Below, piece by piece: positions 11,521-20,581 of a stretch of DNA of 64,000 bases. The position numbers were made by a program, and so were the translations under genes. The notes beneath the pieces are model-generated. The model had not been told where the DNA came from, made no database searches, and saw only the letters and a list, made by a program, of their open reading frames with translations. Within the stretch, counting starts at the first letter, position 1, and every line of letters begins with the position of its first letter. Source of the stretch: Zygaena filipendulae (taxonomy: Eukaryota > Arthropoda > Insecta > Lepidoptera > Zygaenidae); assembly GCA_907165275.2 (NCBI GenBank), contig OU015668.1:9295658-9359657 (forward strand). The letters run 5' to 3'.

Positions 11521-11849
11521 AATAGGGATGTGGACTACTTTTGAAAATCAAAATTCTAATTAGTCCGTCAGTTAGAAAATAAAAAAACAATAGACACGTA
11601 TTTTTTGCTTTTTTAAATAAATTAAAATATACAGAGATTGAGCGCATTAAAGTTTAGGATGAGGAGGTCGTGACGTCACTAACCGCTAAACCGCCATACA
11701 AACTGTCAGAATAGTGACGTCACGCGAAATTTTAACTCAATATATCGCCGTTATTTTTTGATTACGTTAAAAAGAAAAAATACGTGTCCAATATTTTTTA
11801 ATAATCTACAAGACGGACTAAAAAATAAAAATTAGTCAACATGACCAAT
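11521..11849 (+). mobile_element. Family A MITE, copy A5
   Basis: Complete copy AATAGGGATGTGGACTAC to GTCAACATGACCAAT, with both TGACGTCA motifs. Confidence 0.82.
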
Positions 11850-11954
11850 GTATCAAAATATTACACTCGTCTACTGTACTAACTTGAAATAGTACTTAGG
11901 TACATACCACTTTACATAATTATTTTTTTTCTTTAATTGTAATTTTATTAATCA

Positions 11955-12121
11955 CTAGCTGTGCCCGCGATTTCACCCGCGAGAGTTTCGAAATTCCCGA
12001 AGGAACTCCCATTTTTCTTTAATACAAACCTTCTCCTGATAATTACGAAGTACGAACCCAACAAAAAATTAATTATTCACATCTGTAGACAAACGAACAG
12101 CAATTCATTTTTATATTATAA
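11955..12121 (-). mobile_element. Helitron-like element, tandem copy 1
   Basis: CTAG at 11955 and GATTTCACCCGCGAGAGTTT, with body TAATACAAACCTTCTCCTG and TTTTTATATTATAAG. The next copy starts immediately, in the same orientation. Confidence 0.55.
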
Positions 12122-12123
12122 GA

Positions 12124-12290
12124 CTAGCTGTGCCCCGCGGTTTCACCCGCGTGAGTTTCGGATTTGACGCAGGTAGGTACTTCCAATTTTTTTAATACAA
12201 ACCTCCTGACATTCACATCGGTCCAGCCATTCTCGAATTGCAGCTAGACAAACGCAATTCATTTATATTTATAATATTTTAAAAACAAGT
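12124..12290 (-). mobile_element. Helitron-like element, tandem copy 2
   Basis: CTAG at 12124, CGGTTTCACCCGCGTGAG, TAATACAAACCTCCTGAC and TTTATATTTATAATA. It shares the body type of the previous copy. Confidence 0.55.
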
Positions 12291-12418
12291 TTTCATTGTT
12301 TAAATTATTTATAGTTATGAAAAAAAAAATACCTAACTGAAAATAATAATTTAAGCTTTTTATTACGTACATACCTACTTAAATTTATTATTTCGTCAAT
12401 TTCTCATTTATTTATTTA

Positions 12419-12739
12419 CTAGCTGTGCCCTGCGGTTTCACTCGCGTTAATGTCGGAGACCCCGCGGGAATCCCGGGATAAAAGTACCCTATGTCCTTTT
12501 CTGTACCTCTAACAACGTGTAGTATGCAATAATTAATTCTATTTCACTCGCGTTAATTTCGGAGATTCCGCGGGAATTCCGGTATAAAAAGTACCCTATA
12601 TCCTTTTCTGCACCCCTGACAACGTGCATGCCAAATTCCATCCAAATCCGTTCAACCGTTTTTGCGTGATTGAGTAACAAACATCCAAACATCTAAACAT
12701 CCAAACATCCACACTTTCACATTTATAATATTAGTAGGA
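12419..12739 (-). mobile_element. Helitron-like element with duplicated 3' half
   Basis: CTAG at 12419 leads a 3' half (CACTCGCGTTAATGTCGGAG...CAACGTGTAGTATGC). A second 3' half follows at 12541 (CACTCGCGTTAATTTCGG) and runs on to a complete 5' end AATATTAGTAGGA at 12739. CATCCAAACATC is locally repeated near 12683. Confidence 0.6.
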
Positions 12740-12944
12740 TTTAACAATTAACGCACACAAGGACAAAAAAGAGAATCCCAAAACATGGACCCGATGCATG
12801 GGTGAATGACTTGCTTGTCCGATTGGGGTCATAAGTTTCACATTTTTCTACCGAGACTAGAGGACTAGAGTTAATTCCAAAATCACGAGGGTGAGACTTA
12901 AGGACAGAGTTAGTTTAAAATAAATTTATCATATATTTTTATTT

Positions 12945-13262
12945 ATACTATATTTTTTTAGTCCGTCTTGTAGAATAATAAAAAAACATTGGACACGTAT
13001 TTTTTCTTTTTTTACGTAATCAAAAAATAACGGCGATACATTGAGTTGAAATTTTGCGTGACGTCACAACCCGGTGCAGTTTGTATGGGGCTTATACTAA
13101 ATATTGACGTCACGAGTCCCCCACCCTAAACTTTAATGCGCTTTATCTATGTTTATTTTGATTAATTTGAAAGAGCAATAAATAGGTGTCTATTATTTTT
13201 TAATTTTCTAACTGATGGACTAATTAGAATTTTGATTTTCATACCCTGGAGAATACCCAATT
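12945..13262 (-). mobile_element. Family A MITE, copy A6, alternative right end
   Basis: Core shared with the family, but the right end is ATACCCTGGAGAATACCCAA TT instead of the usual GTCAACATCCCTATT. The same end is found on A13. The left terminal motif is lost. One motif is TGACGTCA; the other is TTGACGTCA. Confidence 0.7.
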
Positions 13263-13621
13263 GTAAAGTGTAAATTTGGTTTTAACAACATTCAAAGCCA
13301 GACATACGTAGATAAAACATTGCCTGTAGCAGCTTCTTGATAATGATAATTAACAATGAGTAAGCCAATGTTTATGTAAGTGTTAATATTTATTTATTTA
13401 TTTTTAGGAAGACCAACATTTTTCCAGATAAAAACACTTTTAAATACAAAAATAGCAGCTAATTTAAGGTCTCTGCTGATAGAAACCAATTTACGTACAT
13501 TACATTTATATGTATACATACATATGTATCAAGAAACTTTAAATTCAATTTGCACCTTATGACTGTAAGATATCATCAACTTACTTGCAGTTTACAGATA
13601 TACGTAGATTAGTCGAAATCA
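13263..13621. other. Intergenic, 3' flank of SDR copy 2
   Basis: No clear AATAAA for SDR copy 2 and no repeat. Confidence 0.5.
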
Positions 13622-14389
13622 TTATCTCTTAAGCAAGCGACCATTATCGACGAGATAAACGCTGCCGGTGATACCTCTGGCTTTATCGCTGGCCAGGAAC
13701 AAGGTGAGATCGGCGACCTCTTCGGGCTGGCTCACCCTGCCGAGCAGCGTGGTCTTAGCTAGACTCTCCCACGAGAAAGCTTCCGAGTCGAGGTCAGAGT
13801 TAGCGAAGAAGTCGGAGACGACGGGCCCCGGGTTGACGTTGTTGACGCGGACGGCCAGCGGGCCCAGCTCGGTGGCGGCGCAGCGTGCGAAGTGGTCCAA
13901 AGCCGCCTTCGACACGCAGTACGGGGTGAAGCCGCTGTGTGATGCTCTTAAGCTGCCGACGCTGGAGATGTTGACAATGCAGCCACGAGTGGCGGCCAGG
14001 TGCGGCACGGCCAGGGCTGTCAGCTGCACCACGGAGCGAAGGTTCGTGTTCATGCACGCGTCGTACGCCGCTAGCAGCTTCTCTTCCCCATCCAGTATGT
14101 TCCCCGGGATCATCCCGCCAGCGTTGTTCACGAGCACGTCCAGTTTGCCGTACTCAGCGATCGTCTTCTCGATGACTCCTCTGACAGCGTCTTCGTCAGT
14201 CAAATCTGCGACGACCACGAGCGGTTTTTTACCGACTTTAGCGACGCGGTCGGCAGCTTTGTTCAGCTTGTCGACGTTCCGCCCCACCATGACGACGTCA
14301 ACGCCCTCCCTGTTGAAGGAGAGCGCGATGACAGCACCGATACCCGAGCTGGTGCCGGTCACGATCACAGTTTTCCCCGCAAAACTCAT
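13622..14389 (-). CDS. Classical short-chain dehydrogenase/reductase, SDR copy 2 (intronless)
   Basis: This is a 255-residue classical SDR on the minus strand. It has TGTSSGIG at 11-18, NNAG at 88-91, Asn at about 116, Ser142/143, Tyr157-x-x-x-Lys161 (YCVSK) and NPGP at 186-189, so the catalytic set is complete. The start is the ATG at 14389; the frame continues upstream only to a TTG. It matches SDR copy 3 at about 92% (roughly 21 substitutions and one single-residue gap near residues 146-152, just before the catalytic Tyr). Third codon positions are strongly G/C, unlike the AT-rich surroundings and unlike SDR copies 1 and 4. Only about 6 bp before the ATG resemble copy 3, and a SINE lies about 25 bp upstream of the start, so its promoter has been rearranged. 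No AATAAA is evident close after the stop. The ORF is intact, but expression is uncertain. Confidence 0.9.
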   Translation of the reverse strand: MSFAGKTVIVTGTSSGIGAVIALSFNREGVDVVMVGRNVDKLNKAADRVAKVGKKPLVVVADLTDEDAVRGVIEKTIAEYGKLDVLVNNAGGMIPGNILDGEEKLLAAYDACMNTNLRSVVQLTALAVPHLAATRGCIVNISSVGSLRASHSGFTPYCVSKAALDHFARCAATELGPLAVRVNNVNPGPVVSDFFANSDLDSEAFSWESLAKTTLLGRVSQPEEVADLTLFLASDKARGITGSVYLVDNGRLLKR

Positions 14390-14414
14390 TGTGGCGACTT
14401 GGCAACTTATCGCC

Positions 14415-14545
14415 AATTTAAATCCATCCCCATTCCAGGTCGGCAACGCACCTGCAAGCCTTCTGGTGTTGCAGATGTCTATGGGCGGCGGTAATCACTT
14501 ACCATCAGGTGTACCACTTGCCCGTTTGCCCCCTCTGACATAAGA
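14415..14545 (+). mobile_element. Lepidopteran SINE-like element upstream of SDR copy 2
   Basis: It contains CTTCTGGTGTTGCAGATG, ATCACTTACCATCAGGTG and CACTTGCCCGTTTGCC, ending GACATAA. This tail is very common in Lepidoptera (I associate it with Metulj-type SINEs). It starts about 25 bp upstream of the SDR copy 2 ATG, antisense to the gene. Confidence 0.7.
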
Positions 14546-14576
14546 AGAAAGTGTGTAAATATTTCCGTAATTTTAT

Positions 14577-14583
14577 TTTATAC
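14577..14583 (-). promoter_or_regulatory. Possible displaced TATA box of SDR copy 2
   Basis: Reading on the minus strand, TATAAAA lies 188 bp upstream of the ATG at 14389. The roughly 130-bp SINE at 14415-14545 lies between them. Removing the SINE would put this box about 58 bp from the ATG, comparable with the 78 bp seen in SDR copy 3. That it was the original promoter is inference. Confidence 0.3.
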
Positions 14584-14969
14584 GGTAATTTATCACATCC
14601 TTTATCGATAAGATACGTATGTTGAGATAAGTATTGATAAAAACACGCAGTAGGATACTAAGGCCAAGTTCCAACTCGAGGAGTTTCAATCCACAAAACT
14701 AGGTGCCTTCAATAAGTCCAAAATACTCTCGTGTTAGTTCAGAATTGATGTTTTTTGTAGGATCTCGAAGTTTAAAATGTTTTCAGACTGAACATAGGTA
14801 TGTATTAAAAACCGATGCTGTTTTAAATAAATCTCGTTATGGAAGTGCGCTATAAGAGAATTGTGATTAGTATTTATTACAATTTGAATTTTTAAACCCC
14901 TGTAGCCTTTACTATAATCGCCCTTTAACCATGTTTTAAATAAAATGATACTGTACAATGGTATGATAT

Positions 14970-15224
14970 ACAATACAATACAATACAATAAAATACAAAA
15001 CAATACAATACAATACATTACAATACAATACAATACAATACAATACAATACAATACAATACAATACAATACAATACAATACAATACAATACAATACAATA
15101 CAATACAATACAATACAATACAATACAATACAATGCAATGCAATGCAATGCAATGCAATACAATACAATACAATACAATACAATACAATACAATACAATA
15201 CAATACAATACAATACAATACAAT
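14970..15224 (+). repeat. CAATA pentanucleotide microsatellite
   Basis: About fifty CAATA units with a homogeneous block of five CAATG units at 15131-15155 and a few variants (AAATA, CATTA) at the left. The unit has no stop codon in several frames, so long artefactual ORFs appear on both strands. Confidence 0.95.
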
Positions 15225-15435
15225 AAATCGCGTGACGTCGCTAACTAGTGCAGTTTGTATGGCGGCTTGTAGCGGTAAGTGACGTCACGAGCCCCCATCT
15301 TCAATTTTAATGCGCTTTATCTCTGTGTATTTTCATTTATTTGAAAAATAAAAAAATACGTGTCTAATGATTTTTAATTTTCTAAAAGACGGACTATTAA
15401 AATTTAGATTTTCAAAAGTTGTCAACATCCCTATT
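15225..15435 (-). mobile_element. Family A MITE, copy A7, half element
   Basis: Begins abruptly at TCGCGTGACGTCGCTAAC beside the CAATA array and runs to GTCAACATCCCTATT. The other ~110 bp are missing. Confidence 0.75.
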
Positions 15436-15949
15436 AAATAATGCGAAATGTAGAGCAATATACTCGATATTATTCAATGTGTTTAAAAATCAAATTAAAT
15501 TTTTATTGCGACTTTACGATTGCCAGTTTTCAAATTAGATTCTTCATCACAATGACGCCTTTGTGACACAAATAACATTGCAGATGTTACAAAGATTTTG
15601 TGCTCACAACATAGTGACCCTTTGTAGGTCACTAATTATTTTACTCATACTCACACTTCGAAGTAGCAACGATAACTATTAAAATATTATCTTAGATTAT
15701 AAAAAAAAAACACAATGATTAGGTATAGATTATATTATTCGATAGATCTTCTTATCTTCTTCTCAAGAGAAGAGGTATAGAACCAGATAAGATATTACGC
15801 AAAGTTTCAACACTGAGCTCGGCCAATGATTGGCGGCGTTGCAACATCCATTCGTAACATTAAATACTTTCCGAATTAGTTACACCCTTTTTCTGTAGGT
15901 AGAAAAGTAATAGTACTTATAAAAATAAATGATCAAACATAAATAAGAA
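15436..15949. other. No feature seen
   Basis: AT-rich. CTTCTTATCTTCTTCTCAAG near 15748 is mirrored by GAGAAGAGG, a small hairpin only. Confidence 0.5.
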
Positions 15950-16160
15950 TAATATCTGGGCGACCGAGTTTCGCTGGTTGTGATAACTTCTCCTGGAGAA
16001 AGTAGTTTATACCGCCATCTGTTGTTAAGTAGTAAAGCAGTACCAAACACAACATTTTCTCAAACTGATACCTATACTAGTTAGATCGATCAATCACCCC
16101 CGAAATCCACACTAAATTTCATGGAAATCGTTGGAGCCGTTTCGGAGATTCAGATTATAT
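15950..16160 (+). repeat. Probable dispersed repeat, unclassified
   Basis: GGGCGACCGAGTTTCGCTGG and CACTAAATTTCATGGAAATC read like a lepidopteran interspersed repeat that I have seen often, but no second copy is in this window. Confidence 0.35.
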
Positions 16161-16161
16161 A

Positions 16162-16627
16162 GGGTAAAACCAGGATAGTTGCCCTGGGGGTATAGTTGCC
16201 CCGATCGTAATTACTCAAGTTTCGCAGATGAATCGCGTGCTATTTTATTTATCTATCATAAGACTTTCCATCTACTATTAAGTGGACCGCGTCTCATGTC
16301 TCTGTGCGATTGCACGGGAACGTAAGGTGCGATCAAAAATTTTTCGGGATAGATGCCTTGTTTCCCGGCGGGTTGTCTATCCTAAACGTAATTTATATGG
16401 ACTAGGCAACTATCCCATATATGGGATAGATGTCACAAAAAGTAGAGGTCCGTAGAAATCGCTAATACTCTGGAAATTTCAAAGATAATGTCTTTTACAT
16501 TTAATAAATTTGTAGATAAAGAACCAAAGTACTTGCCAGTTTAAAAAATAAAATATTTAGATTTTTGTACTGGGAGATATAAAAATAAATGATTTCAAAA
16601 AGTGTGGCAACTATCCGGGTTTTACCC
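16162..16627. mobile_element. TIR element D, 466 bp, TA-flanked
   Basis: GGGTAAAACCAGGATAGTTG at one end and CAACTATCCGGGTTTTACCC at the other are inverted repeats, flanked by TA at 16160-16161 and 16628-16629. The internal motifs GGATAGATGCC, GCAACTATCCC and GGGATAGATGTC repeat the terminal core. No transposase ORF: non-autonomous, Tc1/mariner-like by target site only. Confidence 0.75.
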
Positions 16628-16635
16628 TACAAGAA

Positions 16636-16825
16636 CTAGCTGACCCGCGGTAATTTCGAAGTTTCCGCGGAATCGTTAGGAGTTGAATTTTCAAAAATGC
16701 TTTCTTATCGGATGCCTACGCCATACAAAGAACACACTCTCCAAGTTTCAGGTCTCTACGATCAGCGGTTTAGGCTGTGCGTTGATCCATCAGTCATTCA
16801 GGACTAAGCATTTTATATGTATAGA
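16636..16825 (-). mobile_element. Helitron-like element, subfamily 5
   Basis: CTAG at 16636 and body TTCTTATCGGATGCCTACGC, CATACAAAGAACACACTCTC and GCGTTGATCCATCAG. The same body is at 53149-53393. Confidence 0.55.
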
Positions 16826-17095
16826 TTGCTCGTTCAAAGATAGTAAGATAAGATTATGTTACCCTGTGATGGGACCTACTGTACTTTATCATCACGCGTC
16901 ACGAGTGACACGACACACCAGCAGGGCAATTATATAACATTTGACTATACAATTGCTTTGGCTTTTGGGCTATAATTCGCGCTTACAAACCGTTACCATT
17001 CGACATCAGGCTGGTCATCGTTACTTTATCAGATTCTGGCAATCAGCTAAGTAGGTACCTATAGATGAAAACATAGCCTCCTCACTCACATAAAT

Positions 17096-17334
17096 GGACA
17101 TAGATAAGCAATAGTGTGTTAACCCACACTGGAGAAATTTTGAGTAAATCGTGTTTTAAAATTATAGCGCCATTTTCTGTCAACATTTTTTATGTTCAAT
17201 ATTTAGTTACATACTTAAACAATGTAATAAGGTAAACACATAATTAAAAAACGTTCCCTAACTCTCAATAAATCGTTCTGAATCAATAGGTCACTTAATT
17301 TTGTGGGTTAACATGTTATTGCTTATCTGCGTCC
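17096..17334 (+). mobile_element. MITE family C, copy 2
   Basis: GGACATAGATAAGCAATA to TTGCTTATCTGCGTCC, with AAAT on both sides (17092-17095, 17335-17338). Confidence 0.8.
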
Positions 17335-17699
17335 AAATATAAGTGGAAAACGGATTGTTCGAATATTTAACTTTGATTTGAATTTGTATGACGTAAACCA
17401 TTTGCGCCTAAACGGATTTGACACTTACAATTCTAGGCAATCAACCAAAATAACAATATTTATAAATTTTTTGTTGTGATAACATGATGTGTCAAAACAG
17501 CTAGTGGTAAAACCGCAGTTACCGATCGAAATCGAAAAATTATAGCAACGAAAATTTGAATTAAAAATAAAAGGAGTCTTGGGCTCATACTAATCTCATT
17601 ACATACATTAAAGTATGTAAAAAAAACACTCAAATACACACTCATTTGGGTGAATTATTATTTTAATTTCTTTCCGGAGAGCGGATCATAGTATGTATA

Positions 17700-17875
17700 C
17701 TTATTATATAATTTTCTTTTTTTTTTCCATTTAAAATTTTATTATCATAGATTTATATAAGATGACATTTGCACGCCGGAAACGGTAGAATGTGTTGATT
17801 GAATTTTTAATGTAACACCTCTTATGTACCATATTCATTATTTTTTATTTGCAAATAAAAGAATTATTATTATAC
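17700..17875 (+). mobile_element. Probable retroposon 3' end
   Basis: The sequence ends with GCAAATAAAAGAATTATTAT after a stretch with CGCCGGAAACGGTAG, resembling a 5'-truncated LINE tail. The region after it has short TATGTCATGG repeats (17880-17920). Confidence 0.35.
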
Positions 17876-18019
17876 GTGGTATGTCATGGTAGGTATGTCA
17901 TGGTATATCATGGTATATATACGTTCTAGTCGCATTATTAACACAAGCTACATATTACTTTAAAAGCTGTAATTTAAGTTACGTCACCTGACGAACATAC
18001 ATACTCGTACCTAGGAGAG

Positions 18020-18027
18020 TATAAAAA
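18020..18027 (+). promoter_or_regulatory. TATA box of SDR copy 3
   Basis: TATAAAAA lies 78 bp upstream of the ATG. I see no clear TCAGT initiator 30 bp downstream, so the start site is undefined. Confidence 0.5.
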
Positions 18028-18097
18028 GCCCTTGTTCTCATGTTTAGGTCGTAGTAAACTATTGAAAACTTCGACAGTCACATCTGTATCTGCCACA

Positions 18098-18868
18098 ATG
18101 AGTTTTGCGGGGAAAACTGTGATCGTGACCGGCACCAGCTCGGGTATCGGTGCCGTCATCGCGCTCTCCTTCAACAGGGAGGGCGCTGACGTCGTCATGG
18201 TGGGGCGGAATATCGATAAGCTGAACAAAGCTGCCGACCGCGTCGCTAAAGTCGGCAAAAAACCGCTCCTGGTCGTCGCAGATTTGACTGACGAAGACGC
18301 TGTCAGAGGAGTCATCGAGAAGACGATCGCTGAGTACGGCAAACTGGACGTGCTCGTGAACAACGCTGGCGGGATGACTCCAGGGAGCATACTCGATGGG
18401 GATGAGAAGCTGCTGGCGGCGTACGACGCGTGCATGAACACGAATCTCCGCTCTGTGATGCAGCTGACAGCCCTGGCCGCGCCGCACCTGGCCGCTACGT
18501 GCGGCTGCATTGTCAACGTCTCCAGTGTGACCAGCCTGCTGAGCGCACCACTCAGCGGCTTCACCCCGTACTGCGTGTCAAAGGCGGCTCTGGACCATTT
18601 CGCACGCTGCGCTGCCACCGAGCTGGGCCCACTGACCGTCCGCGTCAACAACGTCAACCCGGGGCCCGTCGTCTCCGACTTCTTCGCTAACGCTGGCCTT
18701 GACTCGGAAGCTTTCTCGTGGGAGAGTCTAGCTAAGAGCACGCTGCTCGGCAGGGTGAGCCAGCCCGAAGAGGTCGCCGATCTCACCTTGTTCCTGGCCA
18801 GCGACAAGGCCAGGGGTATCACCGGTAGCGTTTACCTCATCGACAACGGTGTTTTACTGAAAAGATGA
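18098..18868 (+). CDS. Classical short-chain dehydrogenase/reductase, SDR copy 3 (intronless)
   Basis: This is a 256-residue classical SDR with TGTSSGIG at 11-18, ADL at 61-63, NNAG at 88-91, MNTN ending at Asn116, Ser142/143, Tyr158-x-x-x-Lys162 and NPGP at 187-190. The start is the ATG at 18098 in the context CACAATGAG; upstream codons in frame reach only a TTG. A TATA box lies 78 bp upstream, so this copy keeps a plausible promoter that its near-twin SDR copy 2 has lost or displaced. It is about 92% identical to copy 2, lies in the opposite orientation about 3.7 kb away, and shares the G/C-rich third positions. The predicted product is a soluble NAD(P)-dependent oxidoreductase of unknown substrate. 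No nearby AATAAA is obvious. Confidence 0.93.
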   Translation: MSFAGKTVIVTGTSSGIGAVIALSFNREGADVVMVGRNIDKLNKAADRVAKVGKKPLLVVADLTDEDAVRGVIEKTIAEYGKLDVLVNNAGGMTPGSILDGDEKLLAAYDACMNTNLRSVMQLTALAAPHLAATCGCIVNVSSVTSLLSAPLSGFTPYCVSKAALDHFARCAATELGPLTVRVNNVNPGPVVSDFFANAGLDSEAFSWESLAKSTLLGRVSQPEEVADLTLFLASDKARGITGSVYLIDNGVLLKR

Positions 18869-19199
18869 ATTGATTTACATTGTGTAATGTCAGTAAAATC
18901 GTAAATTACCAAACATAATCCACATTAATTAGTAATCGTATACAAGAATAGAAAAGGGTCGCTCGATGGAGGAGGATGATAGAGATGAAGGAGAGATGAC
19001 TTTTTGCAAAATCGTTAAAAAAATTATTGAAAAATCAAACAGAAACTGTTGTGGCGATACGATAATGAAAACAGTAAACTTCGCTTGCATTGGCCACTTG
19101 TATATCTGATAAACGAGGATGCATTAATTAGTTCTTATCACTTAGACTGACATTGTTAATATTGACAGTGATAGATACGAAGTGGATACGAATTGAATT

Positions 19200-19345
19200 G
19201 AATAAAATATAATATAATAGAATAGAATAGAATAGAATAGAAAAATGTTTATTTGATACCATAAAGATAAAACAAGTACAAGCGTGAGTCTTAAAACTAG
19301 AATACTTGGTACCAAAATGGCTACCACTCAGCATTATGCATTACA
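19200..19345 (-). mobile_element. Possible retroposon tail with AATAG repeat
   Basis: Four or five AATAG units at 19215-19240 adjoin AAATGTTTATTTGATACC, which on the minus strand would be an A-rich retroposon end. Weak. Confidence 0.3.
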
Positions 19346-19707
19346 GCATGCGAATGGAAATTAAATTATGATAAAAACCAATGACATTTTATGTATGTAT
19401 GATATTTGTATAGACTGTTTTTTGCCAGTTGCTCAAGTTAAATTTAGCACTACTTATTCATTAAAATCATTTAAAAAATACTTGTAGAGGTTTTTGTATA
19501 CCTACCTATAAAAGGTAAGCACTCAAACCTGTGTTTTGACTGGAAACACTCAACTTGTGAAGGTCACTTTTAAAGCGTCAGAGATAAAAAGTTGATATTT
19601 TTGGATCCTTTTATTCATTTATTTATTTACTCGTTTATTGGGAAAACAAAAGTTTACAATAAAATTATCTTACTAAAAGAACATGACTATGTAAAATATA
19701 TGTAGTT

Positions 19708-19770
19708 TGTAAGGAACAATTCCGCGGGAACTTCGTAATTATCGCAGGTGAAACCGCGCGGGACAGCTAG
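19708..19770 (+). mobile_element. Helitron-like 3' fragment
   Basis: TTCCGCGGGAACTTCG, GCAGGTGAAACCGCGC and CTAG 19767-19770; the 5' part is absent. Confidence 0.55.
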
Positions 19771-19771
19771 T

Positions 19772-20490
19772 ATAATATATAACATGTGGTAAAACTAACT
19801 GCAAATACATACTCGTACATTATGTATGTATGTATTTACTATAATTATGTATGTATTATATTATGTACTTTTGTATTTCCAGGGCTGAAAGTATACGTTA
19901 TAACAAACAGGATAAGCGAAAATAGTACATTGTTATCCTAGGGGTGAAAGTAACTAATAATAAGTCTTTCTCCCGAGGATAACACTGTGCTTTTCATTAC
20001 GAATGCAAGGAAAGTCAAAATAAAAATAGGAATTAGCTAAAGAAAAAAATGCGTGAATTTTATTTTATATAAATCAACCATTAGGTGTGCTACTGGCCAG
20101 TAAGTATGCCCCCTATGACATAAAAAAAAAACTTAAGTTTCTGCAGTATCCAGCTGTCAGTTGAAAGCGATTCTCCCTAGGGCTGAAAAGGGTTACTTTC
20201 AACCCGCTTCTCAGGCAACTTCAGACCTACTTTCCGAGTATGAGTAATGAAAAATTATAAGTTCGGCAGTTTTTCAGAATACGAGGAAAGTAATTTAATC
20301 GAAAAATCATAACAATTACATTCACAAGGTATGTACACAAACACAATACAACGTATACAAGGCACGCGCCGCGCACATAGCGAGCGATGTATCAGCTGTT
20401 CAGCTCGATCGAGGTCATGTGTGTATAAAGCGATTTAGTGGCGAGCGCCTTTGCAGGTTCTTTTGATTGATAAAAAAAAAACTTCATTTT
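19772..20490. other. Intergenic between SDR copies 3 and 4
   Basis: Besides the SINE tail, 20360-20460 is GC-richer with a TATAAAG at about 20426 and GAGCGA motifs, but no ORF follows. Confidence 0.4.
20082..20131 (+). mobile_element. SINE-like tail fragment
   Basis: The last ~45 bp of the same SINE family (CATTAGGTGTGCTACTGGCC to GACATAA) with a short A tail; diverged. Confidence 0.5.
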
Positions 20491-20491
20491 G

Positions 20492-20497
20492 TTTATT
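20492..20497 (-). terminator. Polyadenylation signal of SDR copy 4
   Basis: AATAAA on the minus strand lies 85 bp past the stop codon. Confidence 0.55.
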
Positions 20498-20581
20498 TTA
20501 TGAACATGCATGCATATTATATTTGCAGCAAATTTCACCACATTTTATATGTACCTACATATGTATTATATAACTTAACGG

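Noticed and set aside
13668..14543. 291-codon ORF opposite SDR copy 2
   Set aside because: Antisense shadow of the SDR gene; no family motifs, caused by G/C-ending codons.
14734..15226. Long ORFs on both strands made of YCIVL or TIQYN repeats
   Set aside because: They are translations of the CAATA microsatellite, whose unit lacks stops in these frames.
17974..18822. 282-codon ORF opposite SDR copy 3
   Set aside because: Antisense shadow, same reason; its sequence parallels the shadow of SDR copy 2.
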